A stretch of DNA of 64,000 bases from Strongyloides papillosus (GCA_005656395.1 SRSI01000013.1:1984001-2048000); one strand, 5' to 3'; counted from the first letter of the stretch, positions 44,006 through 56,647 are shown. Notes: generated from the sequence alone by a model not told the origin. Numbers and translations are program-made.

Positions 44006-47000
44006 TAGAAATTTTTTTTTATTTTAAAAGTACTATAACATATATTACTTTCAATCATTACCCTCTATTGTGACTTGAGTAATAGTATTTTTTGATGACA
44101 TAAAATTAGTATATAAAGCTATAATATTATATGACATAATCATATACTTCTAAAAACGTCGACCAAGGATTACTTAGGTGTGTTATTTGTAATCGTTTAT
44201 TGTAATTCTTTTTAGTTTTTATTGTATGTTAGATAAACAAGAGTAACAAGTACCTTTTAAATATATCAACGTGTTGAATCCTCTTGGTTTTGTTGGTTAA
44301 ACTTTACTGGTTATTGGGAGACAAATATAAAACATTAAATATTTTTACTCTTGTAAGTTAAGTAATTCTGTGAGCTTCCAGAGGAGGTCTCCTAGATTTG
44401 CAAATATAGCAGACTTTTAACTTTAAGTATTTATTTAACAAATTATAAGAAATGATAATAGGACAATACAAACTAAAAACAATTCTATATATTTATAACT
44501 GACATGTTCTAATATAGTTCTTCTTAGACATTTTAGACATCGATTCACAGATCTGATAAGTTCTTCTAATGCCATTCTTACATAGCATTCCTGTATAACA
44601 TATCAAACCTTTAACTAAAAAAAATGAAATTTGTTTATTTTAAAGAAAATGCTTGTGGATAAAAAACACTCTAAAATGAAACATTATATTGCTCATTGAA
44701 CTTAAATGTTTATGACTACTTATTTTGTTAACCAATGTCTTGTGTAACAGCGAAAAATATTTGTTAGGTCCAAAATATATATATATAAATGACGTATTTT
44801 TATTCCAACAAATAATATCAGTGTAGTTGCAACAAAAATGAATATATCAAAAACATGTGCTTGCATTTTTATCGTTAAAAGATATAGAGATACGGTTTAA
44901 AGAAGAATTAAGAAAAAATTCAAAATGTTTATTAATTCCATTAAACGTGGTTTAAAAGAATTAAATTTAAAAGTTTATTATCGTAAGATGATCACTTAAA
45001 AGTGACTATTAAAATGCCAAAGCATGTTTAGTGCTATTCTAGTCGTGAATTATTCGAAATAGAAGTAATTATATAAATTGTTATTATTTTCCAAAACGTT
45101 CTGTTGTAATAAGTATATTATATTAGACAAAATAAAGGATTTTACTAAATTTCTATACAATGAATAAAAAAAATTATTTAAAGCATCTTTGATGTTAGAC
45201 TGAGGTTAGAATACTTTCTTATTTTTGAATGCTTCTTTAATATCTGAAGAAAACAATGAACTAAAGGATATATAAAATACAGTTAAAATACCTATTTAAT
45301 TTAGAAGCTTTTTCTGAATGTTTTAAAAAACTTGCATATATTATTAAAAAGAAATGTTTACAATATTTAATTGATTAATCTTCTGTACTTGAACTAACAA
45401 AAAGCCATAAAGATACGAACAAACATGTTTTAGATGAATATAAAACTAAAAAACTGAAAATTAGGTAATATATCATATAAATTTCGATTTGTTTTTGAAA
45501 ACTTCCAATATAGTTTATAAAAGTCTAACTATATGATAGAAATTTAAAATAAGATAAGACAGGTTACTATTTTAAATATGTCTGTTAGCATTTTTTGCAC
45601 AAAAATTTGTCGATTCTCAGAGTATGATGAATTTTTTAGAGAAGAAAAAATATTTAATTTTACTTACTAAACAAAAAAGTTAGTAAAAAACTTTTCGAAA
45701 ATATTGAGAAATCACACAAAACAAAACGCTCTTTTTCCGTCCAACGATCATTTGCTATCTTATGAAGGAAAATATCAAAGTTTGAAATAGTGGACGCATA
45801 TATCTTGACACGGCGTTGTTCGCCTGTTCTGGGAGAAAGTTTTACCATATTTTTTTAGAAATTTAGTAAAATTTCAAAAATATTTATTTTTTTATGTAGT
45901 ATTATGTTTTTTTTTGGACTTAGTGATATACGAAATAGCGTTTATCCACGACACTTATCCTACGTAATTAAAAAAGTAAACGTTTTTCATTTTTTTTAAA
46001 TTAATTAAAGTATGATGTGTTTTTTTGAATTTTGATAATTGTATTTTTAAAAAAATATGTTTTTTAAAATAAAAAAAAATAGATTTTAAATTAACTTTTT
46101 ATTTTTAATATGTTCAAAGACTTTAAATTTAGTTATTTATTAAAAAAAAACCAGTTTTTATTTTAAAGTATTTTTTTTTAAAAATATGTCTCCACTACTT
46201 CATACTTGATCATTTTATTTTCCTATAATATATATTATTGTGTTGCTGAATTGTTTATAATTTCAGGAGTAATTTGCTATTATATATTTATATTAGCTTG
46301 GATCTTAGATCTACATAAGAAACTTCGTTTAGGTGGCAGTATATTCTGTTTTTTTTTTGGTGACATTGAATTCTTTGTGTTTTTACCCTTTGCTAACTAT
46401 AGAATTATTTTTTCTATTATTTTCACAAACTTTAACTTCAACTCTTCCAATGGTAACTTGTTTGACATAACTTTCTGGAAAAGTATTTTCAAAATTTATT
46501 ATAATTTTATCATTTTGATTTTGTTATATTTGTTTTAAAAAGTACAAACAAAAATATGTTTAATTTAATTTTCTTACTTTAATTATTAATTCATAACACT
46601 ATATTAAAAAAAAATTTTATAGTTGACAGATATTTTCATCATCCAATTGAATTTCTCTTCTTATTTTATTTGTTGATAGAAATTTGATTTTCTTCTTAAA
46701 ATTTCCGTCAAAAGGTGAGACGTGATTGAGTAATGGTGTAATCATTTCACAATTTCAAATTCTTTTACTTAATTAGATATATATTTTATAGAAGTTCCAA
46801 AATCTTTTTTTCAAACAGTCGAAGTATTTGGCCTTTAGATTTTCGTTAAGTAAAATATTCAGTGAAATATAATCTGACATGGAGGTTACTGGACTCCTAT
46901 ATGACGAAAAAAAAATTTTTTTGCGGTACTCCATCTTTGTAAAAACAATTGTCATTAGAACCATATACATTTTATAGATATAAGAATATATTAAATTATT

Positions 47001-47138
47001 CAGGTGACCTCCTTTATCTTATCTTAGAAATGTACTCTATATTTTCCTACGGATTCATCTTAATCTTCACTATTGTACCAATAAATTCAAAAATTTCTTT
47101 ATTTTTAGTGTTTTCATTTTAAATCTTAGTTAGTGAAG
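44006..47138. other. Spacer, no supported gene
   Basis: Strongly AT-rich. The frames at 45660-45848 (minus) and 46206-46538 (plus) are hydrophobic or low-complexity and lack convincing starts; I do not call them. Confidence 0.4.
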
Positions 47139-47322
47139 TGTAGCGATAATTATTTCATTTTATATTTTTTTGTTAGAATTAGAATATACGAAACAATATC
47201 ATAATATGTTTAAATGCAATTAATATATGTAGTCATGTTGAGTTACCAAGATAGACTGATTCATCATTGCTTTTAATTTTATATGTATACAAAAACATAA
47301 ACTGATTTTTGGGCGGGCAACA
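47139..47322 (-). repeat. LTR family B (184 bp), 3' LTR of a minus-sense element
   Basis: TGTAGCG...GGGCGGGCAACA, with the GC-rich end GGGCGGGC shared with family A (GGGCGGGCTTACA). A minus-strand polypurine tract adjoins the right edge. No partner LTR is recognisable in the window. Confidence 0.6.
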
Positions 47323-47334
47323 GCTCCCATTATG
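47323..47334 (-). other. Polypurine tract next to LTR B
   Basis: Minus strand CATAATGGGAGC immediately before TGTTGCCCGCCC. Confidence 0.5.
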
Positions 47335-47477
47335 TTTTATATATATACAATGAATTTAAGTTATCAGAACATGATTGGACTATTGTTTAACTCAGCCATG
47401 ATTACAAAGTTACTTCTTTAAGAGAAATGAACTATGATGAAACAGAAATTGGAGTGTGTATTTTCTTTGGTATAGAA

Positions 47478-47535
47478 GTAAGTTGTTTTTTGTTTCGTTT
47501 CTTTCAACTTTTAAGTTTTGAATTACTATTTCTAG
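47478..47535 (+). other. 58-nt intron before the LTR-B membrane gene
   Basis: Donor AGAA|GTAAGT and acceptor CTATTTCTAG|T directly upstream of the ATG at 47537. The upstream exon contains a short uORF starting at 47428. Confidence 0.55.
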
Positions 47536-47536
47536 T

Positions 47537-47746
47537 ATGATTAGTTGGACAGAAATACATAGTCAAGTTGGGTTTATTCAATCTGCAGGTATTTCTATTA
47601 AAGAAACAATTCAAGGAGCAATTGTATTAGTATTTCTATTTGTTATTATTTTGGTAAAACATTATTCATTAAACAAGTTTAAATGGCGCCATAATTTAAT
47701 TAGTAATAATGAAAACCTTTTCAATAATCGGCCACGCAGGAAATGA
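47537..47746 (+). CDS. 69-aa single-pass membrane protein, antisense beside LTR B
   Basis: The ATG is one base after a 3' splice site. A 30-residue N-terminal part (ISWTEIHSQVGFIQSAG) is followed by IKETIQGAIVLVFLFVIILV as the membrane segment and a basic, Asn/Arg-rich tail ending NNRPRRK. The frame is intact. The E-x-hydrophobic pattern at the membrane border is shared with the other antisense genes. It lies about 215 nt from the LTR, reading away from it. Role unknown. Confidence 0.65.
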   Translation: MISWTEIHSQVGFIQSAGISIKETIQGAIVLVFLFVIILVKHYSLNKFKWRHNLISNNENLFNNRPRRK

Positions 47747-49256
47747 AGATACTGTTAGTAATTAACGTGGATATGATAACTTTTTAATGTTTTATATAGA
47801 TATAGTATTTTTAATAATCAGTCATTAAGGATTTCCTTTTTAATTTTTAACTTAATTATCTTGTTTCATTTATTTCCGCATTTATCTCTTTATAAAATGT
47901 TTTCTTTTCTTTATTTTAGACTATTTTGATTTTCTTTAGAAATATTATTTCCTATTGTCTCTTTTTATCGGAAAATTAGAACTACTTGTTTTTTTCTTTT
48001 TCTTTCATTTGATAGATAGTATAAATAGTTGAAAATTAGAATAGTATATAAATAATTAAAATAGTTATTATATAATAAATTAATAATTGTGAAAATAATA
48101 TATGAAATTGAAATATTGGATAATTAGTGAAAGCAAAATTTCCATATAACGAATGAAGATTAATTGTAATAAGAATAATGATATTACCAATCTATAAGAT
48201 TAAACTATTATATAAATAGTAAAAAATAATACTTTTATGTGTTTTTAATTAATTACTTTAATAAATATACATGTTTTTTATATATATTTTAAATTATTTT
48301 CGTTTTACAAATTTGAAATAATTTAGATGTTGGATAATTGTATTTTTAGATTATAATCAATCTTTAATTAAGAATGACTTTTTCATTTCATACAGTTTTC
48401 GTTTTTTAAAATTTTAAATTGATATTTGTCAATTTGTTGCTCTGTTAATTTTATTAATTGCAATATTTGTAATTTTAAATAGGCATTTTGGTATGTTAAT
48501 TTTCGATTTAGAACATCTGGATTATAAATGCTTACACCATCCTTCTTTAGATGAGAAGAGCTTTAATGATATATAAGTAGAATTTTTCTACATTTAAATT
48601 TACCATTTTTATTGAACAAATACTAATTTAAATTTCACTGATTATAAAATCTTCTGTTAAACAAGGTATTTTTTTTCAAAAAGTATCTGCTTCACTTGAT
48701 GTGGTTAATGCCTTCATGACGTTGTAAAGTAATCTACAATAAAAAGCTGTCAATTGTATGAAAGTTGTTTTGATTCTTGGAGTTAGTCAAATGGCGTTCC
48801 TAAACCTTTTGAAGAAGAGGATAGCTTTTCATCAGTCAATGCTAGTGATAGCATATCTGTAATTTCCAAGAAAAGAAAACATGATAATTCTAACAAAATA
48901 GATAATGTAGCGGTTTTATTTTAAAAAATATAGCTTATTAAAGATTCATGTGTAAATGGAAGAACAATATAAAAAATTGTTTAATAGTCATATTTATGAA
49001 ATAATTTGTATTTAATATATTCATTGTTGAGCTAATTTGAGTAGAAAAAATTGTGTATCACGCTGCTTCTTAAATAGAATAACTTCTATTTATATTTCTA
49101 AAAGATAGGTGTAGCTTAAAAATAAGATGCAATAAAATATAATTACAATTTAATGCAATTATACTATCTTTTTCAGAACAATAATAATTTTTCTTGCAAA
49201 TTGTTTTTATTTTTGACATATTTAAATAAAAAAGTTTTTCGAAAAAATTCACATGT
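47747..49256. other. Spacer with a small relic
   Basis: At about 48790-48925 the plus strand encodes an acidic/serine patch followed by KKRKHD, a nuclear-signal-like scrap (GVPKPFEEEDSFSS...); otherwise AT-rich without genes. The 5' end of the LTR-B element should lie here but is not recognisable. Confidence 0.35.
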
Positions 49257-50953
49257 ACACACAAAACCTAAACATGTCTTTTCGACCGAAAATGCTCAGA
49301 ATGCTACAAAATGCAGATGATGTTAAAATAACCGACCATCCAAAATGAGGTAGACGACAGACTATATTCTACCCCATTTTACATCTACATTCTAAGTCAT
49401 TTTTTATGTTATTGTTGTATACATTTTGCATATATATTTTTAGTTCATTTTGTGTATACAGATAAAATTTTTAAAAAATATGATTTTTCTATAAAGTTTA
49501 TTTGGACGACTTCTTAGGGAAATATTACAAAGCGCAAAAAATCTACTAACAAAAATTAATAATCTATCTAAAAATCTACTAATCCGTCCCTCTTTTTAAC
49601 ATCTTTTTCAATTTCATAAAATTTTATAATTCGTTTTAAGATGAACAAAAATAACATTTTTTCTTTCTATACATTGAACTTTGTTTTGCATATACATTTC
49701 TACCTCGTTTTGTATATGCAAAATGAGCTTAAATTTAGCCTGTAATTTTATCTATCTTAAATGTTTTTTAGACTTCCAAAGTTTTTTAGTGATTGACTCT
49801 GTTTTTAAAGTTATTAAAAATTTTTATTTGTTTATTTACCCATTTTATACTATTTTACAGATTTATTAATGTTTTTACACAAATTTGAAAATTGATACAA
49901 AAAGGTAATAATAAATACAGATAATAAGAGAAGAAATAATGGCATTAGTTTTTAATAACACATACTTACACGTATTTTTATATTATTACATTTATTTTGG
50001 AATCGTAAAATTTATTTTATTAGTCTTAAAGATCTAGTAATTATCAAGTACAATAATATTTATTAGATATTATACGAGTTTGTTAAAGTCTCTTACCAAA
50101 TTAGACATTCTTAAAAAGTTTAACTTGAAATAAACGCGATGGGCCACACATTACTGTGAAATCTAAAATTCTTAGTTTTGGTTAGTGATCTTATAACAAT
50201 AATTAAATTTGCAACTTTTTACATTGATAAAAAACTAAGATTGTAATATGTTAACATAGAAGAAATTTCACTACCACTTATTACTACTAAAATTTTAGGC
50301 ATTAAATGTTGCACGATTATCTTATAGAGTAAGGATTATGATTACTAGCAGTTTTAGACGGTGATTTTATGTGTGTATGAAATTTTAAAAAACCACTGAG
50401 AAACTCTAAATTGTTAGTTGATTGAAGAGAATCAAGAGTGTACTGCAAATAGTGTGGTTTTTTAGTGAACATTGTGAGAAAAACTCACTTATTGTAGAGT
50501 TTATTCTTAAAATAGTATGAATATTTTTTTACTTTGTTTGCTTTTAATATTTTTAACAGAATGATTAAAAAAAACTTCTAAAATATCTATCATTTATTTT
50601 TGTTTGTTTTGTTACCTATTAATATTAAGTAGTAATGCCATATTCTATCGATAGAGAATAAATATTTCTATCAACTTACTAAAAAAAAGTTTTAAAAATC
50701 TTTTAATTTAACATAATACGTAAGAAACTATGAAAGTTACAAACTGGTAGTAAACTATAGGCTACATTCTAACCAATTTTGCATGTACATTCTACTTCAT
50801 TTTGAACACACATTCTAACTCGTTTTGTATATGCAGAAGGAGCTAGAATGTGTTTGCAAAACGGGTAAAAAATCTAGGTCCCAAAATGCCATCGAATATA
50901 GTTCATTTCTATATAAATTGTATTGGTCTAAAAGACATGTTTAGGTTTTGTGT
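49257..50953. mobile_element. 1.7-kb terminal-inverted-repeat element, non-coding
   Basis: Left end ACACAAAACCTAAACATGTCTTTTCGACC (49259-49287) is inverted at 50925-50952 (GGTCTAAAAGACATG...GGTTTTGTGT) with one mismatch. Inside each end are subterminal repeats of the type ACATTCTA..TCATTTTGTATATGCA (49335-49460, 49680-49730, 50760-50850). No transposase; a non-autonomous DNA transposon. Confidence 0.75.
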
Positions 50954-52269
50954 TTTAACAAAGTCCAACAAAAATACTTTTAAATGGTCTTCAAGTTTCA
51001 AAAACATTCTAATCGAAAACTAACACTTTCATAATACATTAAGAGAATATAGTGCATGTTCAAAAAAATATTCCTAACGTTAAACATTTTAATTTCTGAA
51101 CAACTATTTTCTGAATACTTTACTTGTCTAGATAATGGAACTCTAGATATAATGTTGAAATTAATATTTATTATTAAATAACTTTTAGAACTTAATTTTA
51201 ACGATACTTGAATATACAAGAACACATGTTTTTTTTCAAGTGATCGTGATGAATACATGTTTTGGAGATTAAGGACACTAGTTAAAGTAATTAATTTGCA
51301 TAACTAATATAAACGTAATCTTTCTAATAGTGATGATTAAATTAATGTCCTATTTATTATATACTATAAGTTTTATAAATAAAATGATATTTTTAAAGAA
51401 AATAAAATGATAATAATATGGTGAAAAAAATTTAAAGTCACTGAACTTTTTAAATTTTTATACTTATCTTTGTTGATTTTTTCTTTCTGTAAGATTAAAG
51501 AATATATTCTACATTGTTTATAAAGTCAGCCGGCTAATTTCTTATAATAGTAGATTTTATTAGGTTTTGGTATTTTTTCGTCAACAAGTATGCTTTCATT
51601 TTTCTATAATGAGTTTTGCATATTCACAGTTATCACACACCTTTATATAAGTAAAAAAACTTTTTAAAATGCTTCTAATATTAAATAATAACAATTTCTT
51701 AAGTGCTGATTGTGTTACTTCAGCAAAATTTAATGTTCTAAGTGTGTCGATGATGTTGATGTTACAGACACATATCATTTCTCTAGTATAAAATTTAGAT
51801 TTTTAAACCACTGATTTTTATAATAAAAAATAAATTTATTTAAATTCAGCAATTTTTCATACTCGTCTTCTCAAGTGACGTGATAATCACCGAGATGTTT
51901 CGTTTTAATAATTAGTAAATTAAGAATTAATATTACTGAATGTTTCTACTTTTCACTTTTTCTGTAATTTTTGTTATAGGATCGTAAAGTTATTTTTAAT
52001 TTATTATCAACATTATCAAGTAAATTTTATTTTACTAAACGTTTTCTTATACACTTTTATAGTAAAAAAAAGATAACTTTCTATCAAAAGACGGAAAGAC
52101 ACGACCAATTGATTTTTATAACGAATTTTCTTTATCCGTCATTATTGTTTTTTGTAATGAAAATTAGTAAATTTCTCAACAATACTCATCAGCTTATTTT
52201 TAACCATTATAATCACCTACCATAAGCGTTACTGTCTTTTATATACATTATTTTTTGAAAACAACTTAG
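50954..52269. other. Spacer, no gene seen
   Basis: AT-rich; the frames at 50998-51258 and 51596-51778 (minus) have no family match or clear start context. Confidence 0.4.
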
Positions 52270-52691
52270 ATATTTATCAAAAAAACCTAGAAAATGCTAC
52301 ATGTTCGAGTGAAAGGCTAATAACTTACTTAGCTCCTGCGGAATGTAGAGAAATGCAATTTACATGCACCACTTTATTCACTGGTATAAATGATAAATAT
52401 AAATATCTTGTAGTCGGTAAAACCAATAAATCGTGTGAAGCCGTTTTTAAAAGATTATTTGCGTGGGATTCTGATACTAACAATGTATTAACACTAAAAT
52501 TAAGGTTTGCCATAATGCATTATCCTAGTAAATTTCACAGATCTGATACCTATTACAACCAAGAAGACTTTGAAAATATAAAGCACGTGATGACTAAGCA
52601 AGATAAGGAAAAACTAAATAATTGCAAATATTATAAAAGATGTTATATTGTCCTAAAGAACAAACTATCCAGATTTTTGCTAGAATTTTAA
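52270..52691 (+). pseudogene. Hypothetical protein fragment, about 140 residues
   Basis: An open frame from before 52300 to the stop at 52689-52691 with a protein-like composition: paired cysteines (CTTLFTG, NCKYYKRC), aromatic residues and a Lys/Asp-rich middle (MTKQDKEKLNN). Upstream in-frame coding starts at about 52290 (SSERLITYLAPAECREM). Downstream to about 53400 further scraps on the same strand (52855-52930 and the 83-codon frame 53149-53400) suggest a longer decayed gene. No family recognised. Confidence 0.35.
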
Positions 52692-53958
52692 TTCTTTGAT
52701 CTAAAAAACGCGAAGAGCAACTTGAAAAACACTGAAAAATATTTAGCTAAATTAATTATGAAATATATAAAACTACAGATAATTGTATACATAGTAGATT
52801 TGATGATAGAAGAGAAACCTAATTTTTATACTAAAGATGGATTTTAGCACATTAATATAGATGAGGTCTCAAAAATAAGAACTTCTACAGCTGTGATACT
52901 ACTTAACAAATTCTTTAATTCAAATATATGATATTTGAGATACTTGAATATTTAATTACCTCTATTCGCTACACATGGAATACAACCTACTGACACTGAA
53001 ACTGTATTATCTATGTCGATACTTAAGTTTATGAAAAATTACATTATAGCACGAAATTCAAATTAAATTTTAGCTACCTTTCACATCCAAAACTCGTAAA
53101 ATTGATTTCAGATAATTTTATGATATTACTCAAACTGCCATAGAAAAAATGAAAATTATAATATTCAAAATATACGCTTTAAACCGTGTAAATATAATAA
53201 TACGCACGAAAAATATTTACTTATATTCATTATACGCTATGAACATTAGATATTCTTCAAAAAAACATTACACAGGATCTACTTTTAATAAAGAAGAGGC
53301 GAAGTGTATTGTTAAACTATTATTATATTGCTATATTATCGAGTACGATGCAAAAAATGTGCCTGTAGTGTGTATGTACAAGGCACAAGTCAATAAATAA
53401 AAAGATCTGTAAAAGACATCACTACTAGCTATGAAGAATATTTACACAAAAATAAAGATGATTAGGTACTAGAAATAAACATTTTACGTTGAAAAATGAT
53501 AAAAAAAATTAGTAATTGATACTGTTGATGCATAGTTCTTTTCACTGGAATAAAAAGTTTCGGTTAACTTATTGTTGTATTCTGCTAACACTAGTTTTAC
53601 GTTTCGAATTAAGAGTTTCTACTAATTCTGTGAAATTAGGAATTTAGAAATTTTGTTAAACGAGTTAGGCTTAACTTTATAGTTCTAAAGATCATGGTTT
53701 TTGGATAAGCTTAACTGGATAGTTAGAACGCCGTTGTTCTTGAGACTTTATGACTTAGACTTATCTTGTAAATGATTCTGCTCGAGTACATTCGTAACTG
53801 CTCGCGTTCTAGACTATTTCACTCTAACTATCTATTTTTACTGAATAGACTCCAAAAAACATTATTTTTCTTTGTAATAGTAATTAATTTTCTTAATTCA
53901 TTTTTTGTCATATTGTATTGCAATTTTAGCTTAAGTAAAAAATTTATTAAATTGACTT
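52692..53958. other. Decayed continuation and spacer
   Basis: Coding-like scraps to about 53400 (83 codons at 53149-53400, Tyr/Ile/Lys-rich), then AT-rich DNA with no frame up to the LTR. Confidence 0.35.
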
Positions 53959-54078
53959 GTAACAATATTAGAAATAAGTAACATATTTATTATAAGTTTT
54001 ATAATTTAAAATACAACATAATGACTAAAATATATGAAAAATGATTTATCAAATAGTAACCGCTTGTGGGCGATTACA
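53959..54078 (-). repeat. LTR family C (120 bp), 3' LTR of a minus-sense element
   Basis: TGTAACAATATTAG...GGGCGATTACA; the first 30 bases resemble family A (TAATATTA.A.AAATA). In minus sense it starts TGTAATCGCCCAC. A polypurine tract adjoins its right edge. Confidence 0.6.
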
Positions 54079-54091
54079 TCCCCTTTTCAAT
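54079..54091 (-). other. Polypurine tract next to LTR C
   Basis: Minus strand ATTGAAAAGGGGA directly before TGTAATCGCC. Confidence 0.6.
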
Positions 54092-54288
54092 TTTTAATAT
54101 AATTTTCTTTTGTATATTAGATTTTCTCTTGGTGTCATTCTTTTTTTGCATATACGATTTCTTTATTACAGTAACATTTCCTTACAACTCATTCTATAAA
54201 TTTAACTTCTTTATTATTTGGTTTCACTATAGGTTATTTATAGTTTTCAAGGATGATTTATGGAAAGAATTCATTAGATAATATTTAG

Positions 54289-54657
54289 TGTGAATCAACA
54301 TGTGTGGCTTCCTGTCCTGTACCAACAACAACAGAAGTAGCAACAACAATTTCAACAGTAACAGCAACGGCAACCTGGATATTTTTGGTTTTTATCTTCT
54401 TATCTCAATTGGTAATTTTGTGAAGAATGAAATTTTATGCTGTTTGTTCTAGATGTTCGAAATCAACTACTTCTCTGAGTTCATTTGATAATGAAGAATT
54501 CTTTTGTAATACTCCAGGTGGTGATAATCCTGGTGTTTCATCAAAGACAAATCTTGTGGAAGAAGATAGCTCAACTGATCTGGTTTCTTTGGCGTCTGAT
54601 GAGGAACAGAAGGCTTTTAATGCATTTTATCATTCTGATAGCTCTTTCATGGTTTAG
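54289..54657 (+). pseudogene. Thr-rich single-pass membrane protein, antisense beside LTR C, one in-frame stop
   Basis: The exon starts after the acceptor GATAATATTTAG (ends 54288). In this frame: Cys/Pro/Thr-rich ectodomain (CPVPTTTEVATTISTV), transmembrane segment (ATWIFLVFIFLSQLVIL), an in-frame TGA at 54421-54423, then a Cys-containing juxtamembrane region (CSRCSKS) and an acidic tail (EEDSSTDLVSLASDEEQ) to the stop at 54655. The TGA is the only defect in this exon. No ATG is present in frame upstream, so translation must begin on an earlier exon. TTAATAAA at 54705-54712. Confidence 0.55.
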
Positions 54658-54706
54658 TAGTGGTAGAGCATTTATTATTATTTGTACTATTGTTAGTTAT
54701 TATGTT

Positions 54707-54712
54707 AATAAA
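54707..54712 (+). terminator. Poly(A) signal of the LTR-C membrane gene
   Basis: AATAAA in the context ATGTTAATAAACTTT, 50 nt after the stop. Confidence 0.55.
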
Positions 54713-54924
54713 CTTTAATTTTTAATTTGTTCATGTTTTCATTGTTTTTTTTGAAGTTTTATATAATATTTAATGGTTGTTTGCTTATACAAATGGTATT
54801 GTCTGGAATTATGTGTCTTTATAAAATTTATGTAATTTTGTTACATTCTTGAATTTAATGCGTGTGAATGCAAGTTATTCATAGCTTAGTGGTGTGGAGT
54901 GCATGTCAACTATTCAAAATTTTC

Positions 54925-54965
54925 TGTCAAAAGACGTGATTTAGAGAAATCACGGTTTTTTGACA
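54925..54965. repeat. Long hairpin, 18-bp stem
   Basis: TGTCAAAAGACGTGATTT pairs with AAATCACGGTTTTTTGACA around the loop AGAG with one bulged G and one G-U pair. It lies about 270 nt past the membrane gene. Could be a miniature inverted-repeat remnant or an RNA structure. Confidence 0.65.
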
Positions 54966-55489
54966 AAAAATGCATTTTAGAAATTAAATAGTGAGATAAT
55001 ATATTTCTACTATGTAATTAGTAAAATGCAAACCTCAGTATTCTCGACTATCGAGAAACTAGGGTTTTATAGACCGACAGTGTAGGAAATGTACCAACCC
55101 TACATTTATTTCATTTCTTTCACTTAAAATCTTTCTGTCACTTTAAAAAAAAAAGTACATATAGTATATACATTTTTCCGCAAAAATTTAAATTTTTCCT
55201 AATAAGATACTTAGATATATGGTATAATATAAACATTTTTCCAAGTAATATATAAGAATAAATATTGTTATTTAAATATTTTTATTTAATTTTTTATGCT
55301 TAATATTGTTATTTATTTATTATTTTTAAATATATGAGATTATTCTTAGTAACTTAAATATGTTTTAATGATTTAATGAAATAATATCAATTATATGTTT
55401 ATTTTTATAATATTTATTACATGTTTTTTGATTTGTATGATGAAGATAAATTTTTCTTGAATTTAAACGTTTATAATACAAATTTTTAT
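54966..55489. other. Spacer, no gene seen
   Basis: AT-rich; a short palindrome CTCGACTATCGAG at 55043. Nothing coding. Confidence 0.4.
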
Positions 55490-56260
55490 TGTTAATATTG
55501 TTATTATCAACTTCCTTTGCCATTAATTCGTTTTTTTTTTATAAAATCTACATGCCAAAAACTATATTTTTATATATTTAAATAATATTTTTCTACGTAG
55601 AAGATGTATTTTCCCAATTATTGTTATTGTAAGATATACGTAGGAATTATCCTTATTAACGGAAACATGTACACTGGCCTTATTTAAAAAGACGCTAGTA
55701 TTGCTTGGATCTGGAGTTGGAGCTGCTATTAAAGCAGCTAGATTAATGAGTCGGACACAATTGGGCTGTATGATTGGATGAGAAGATCTAGTGATCTGCA
55801 TGATCCTGGAAGGATGTGTCCATTTCACTATAATACTCCTTCTGGGGTAAATGCGTTTGTGCTACAAACCGGTATTCGTAAGGGAAGTACAACAAAACGC
55901 TGGAGCTGCTGTTTGTCTAAATGACTATGGACAGCCAATTCAGGTATAGATAACTGTCTTTAAATGACAGGATTGAATGAATAGTTGAGTGGGTTGGAAA
56001 TTAGGGAGTATGTACACCAGAATTATTTAAAAAGAGGCTAGTGTGTATACTCCCTTATTAACATTTTATCTTTCTTAAATTAAGTGTTTATATCTATAAA
56101 TTTTTATTTTAATATTGTTATTATCAACTTTCTTTTGTCATTTTTCAATTTTTTATAAAATCTACGTGCCGATAACTATATTTTTATATATTTAAATAAT
56201 ATTTTTTAAATTAGAAGATATACTTTCCCAACTTTACTAATTATTTGTTATTGTGTTATG
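55490..56260 (+). repeat. Direct repeat pair, units of about 130-150 bp
   Basis: 55495-55635 and 56110-56260 share TATTGTTATTATCAACTT, ATAAAATCTAC.TGCC, AACTATATTTTTATATATTTAAATAATATTTTT and a matching end. A second shared segment, TTATTTAAAAAGA.GCTAGT, occurs at 55678 and 56017. This indicates a duplicated unit of about 0.5-0.6 kb, largely diverged. Confidence 0.6.
55742..55924 (+). pseudogene. 60-codon coding scrap of unknown family
   Basis: An open frame with protein-like composition (LYDWMRRSSDLHDPG, then TPSGVNAFVLQTG and a Cys/Trp end) and less AT-rich than its surroundings. No start codon in context; flanked by non-coding repeats. Probably a fragment of a transposon or host gene. Confidence 0.3.
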
Positions 56261-56639
56261 TATGTAGAAATTTTAATAATTTTTATGTTAACGAATTATT
56301 TGGCTAATTTTTTAAACTATATTTAATTGTGTATGCATGTATGGAACTTGGATGTTTCAAAATTATTCTTAATGCCTGATTATACTCTGTTATTATTTAT
56401 TTTAATATTTATTTCTATAAAATGTGTATTTCTCCAATTTCTTTCTAAGTATTTTACCTTATATATGTTTTATTACTTTAATATTAGGAAGTTAGTATAA
56501 AAAGTAATTTATATATTAGTAATTTTAATACTTACCTTTGTAGAATACGTATTTTCCTAGTTCTATATTCTTTAAAAATTTAGCATGAGGATTTGCTTAA
56601 AGTTATTTCTATGATATTTTAATAGTATTTTTATATTTT

Positions 56640-56647
56640 TTTATTAA
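56640..56647 (-). terminator. Poly(A) signal of the LTR-D membrane gene
   Basis: Minus strand TTAATAAA, 90 nt after the stop of the gene at 56737-57071. Confidence 0.5.

Noticed and set aside
46206..46538. 110-codon hydrophobic frame
   Set aside because: No ATG start, Phe/Ile/Leu content as expected from T-rich sequence, no polar tail, LTR or poly(A) context.
54066..54281. 71-codon hydrophobic ORF at the right end of LTR C
   Set aside because: It starts with a non-ATG codon inside the LTR and runs through the polypurine tract; hydrophobicity reflects T-rich DNA.
54380..54470. Intron GTAATTTTG...GTTCTAG removing the TGA in the LTR-C gene
   Set aside because: Its 41-nt length throws the tail out of frame; a single stop mutation is simpler.
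55562..55828. 88-codon minus-strand ORF
   Set aside because: Overlaps a direct repeat and a plus-strand coding scrap; starts within the scrap and ends in low-complexity AT DNA.
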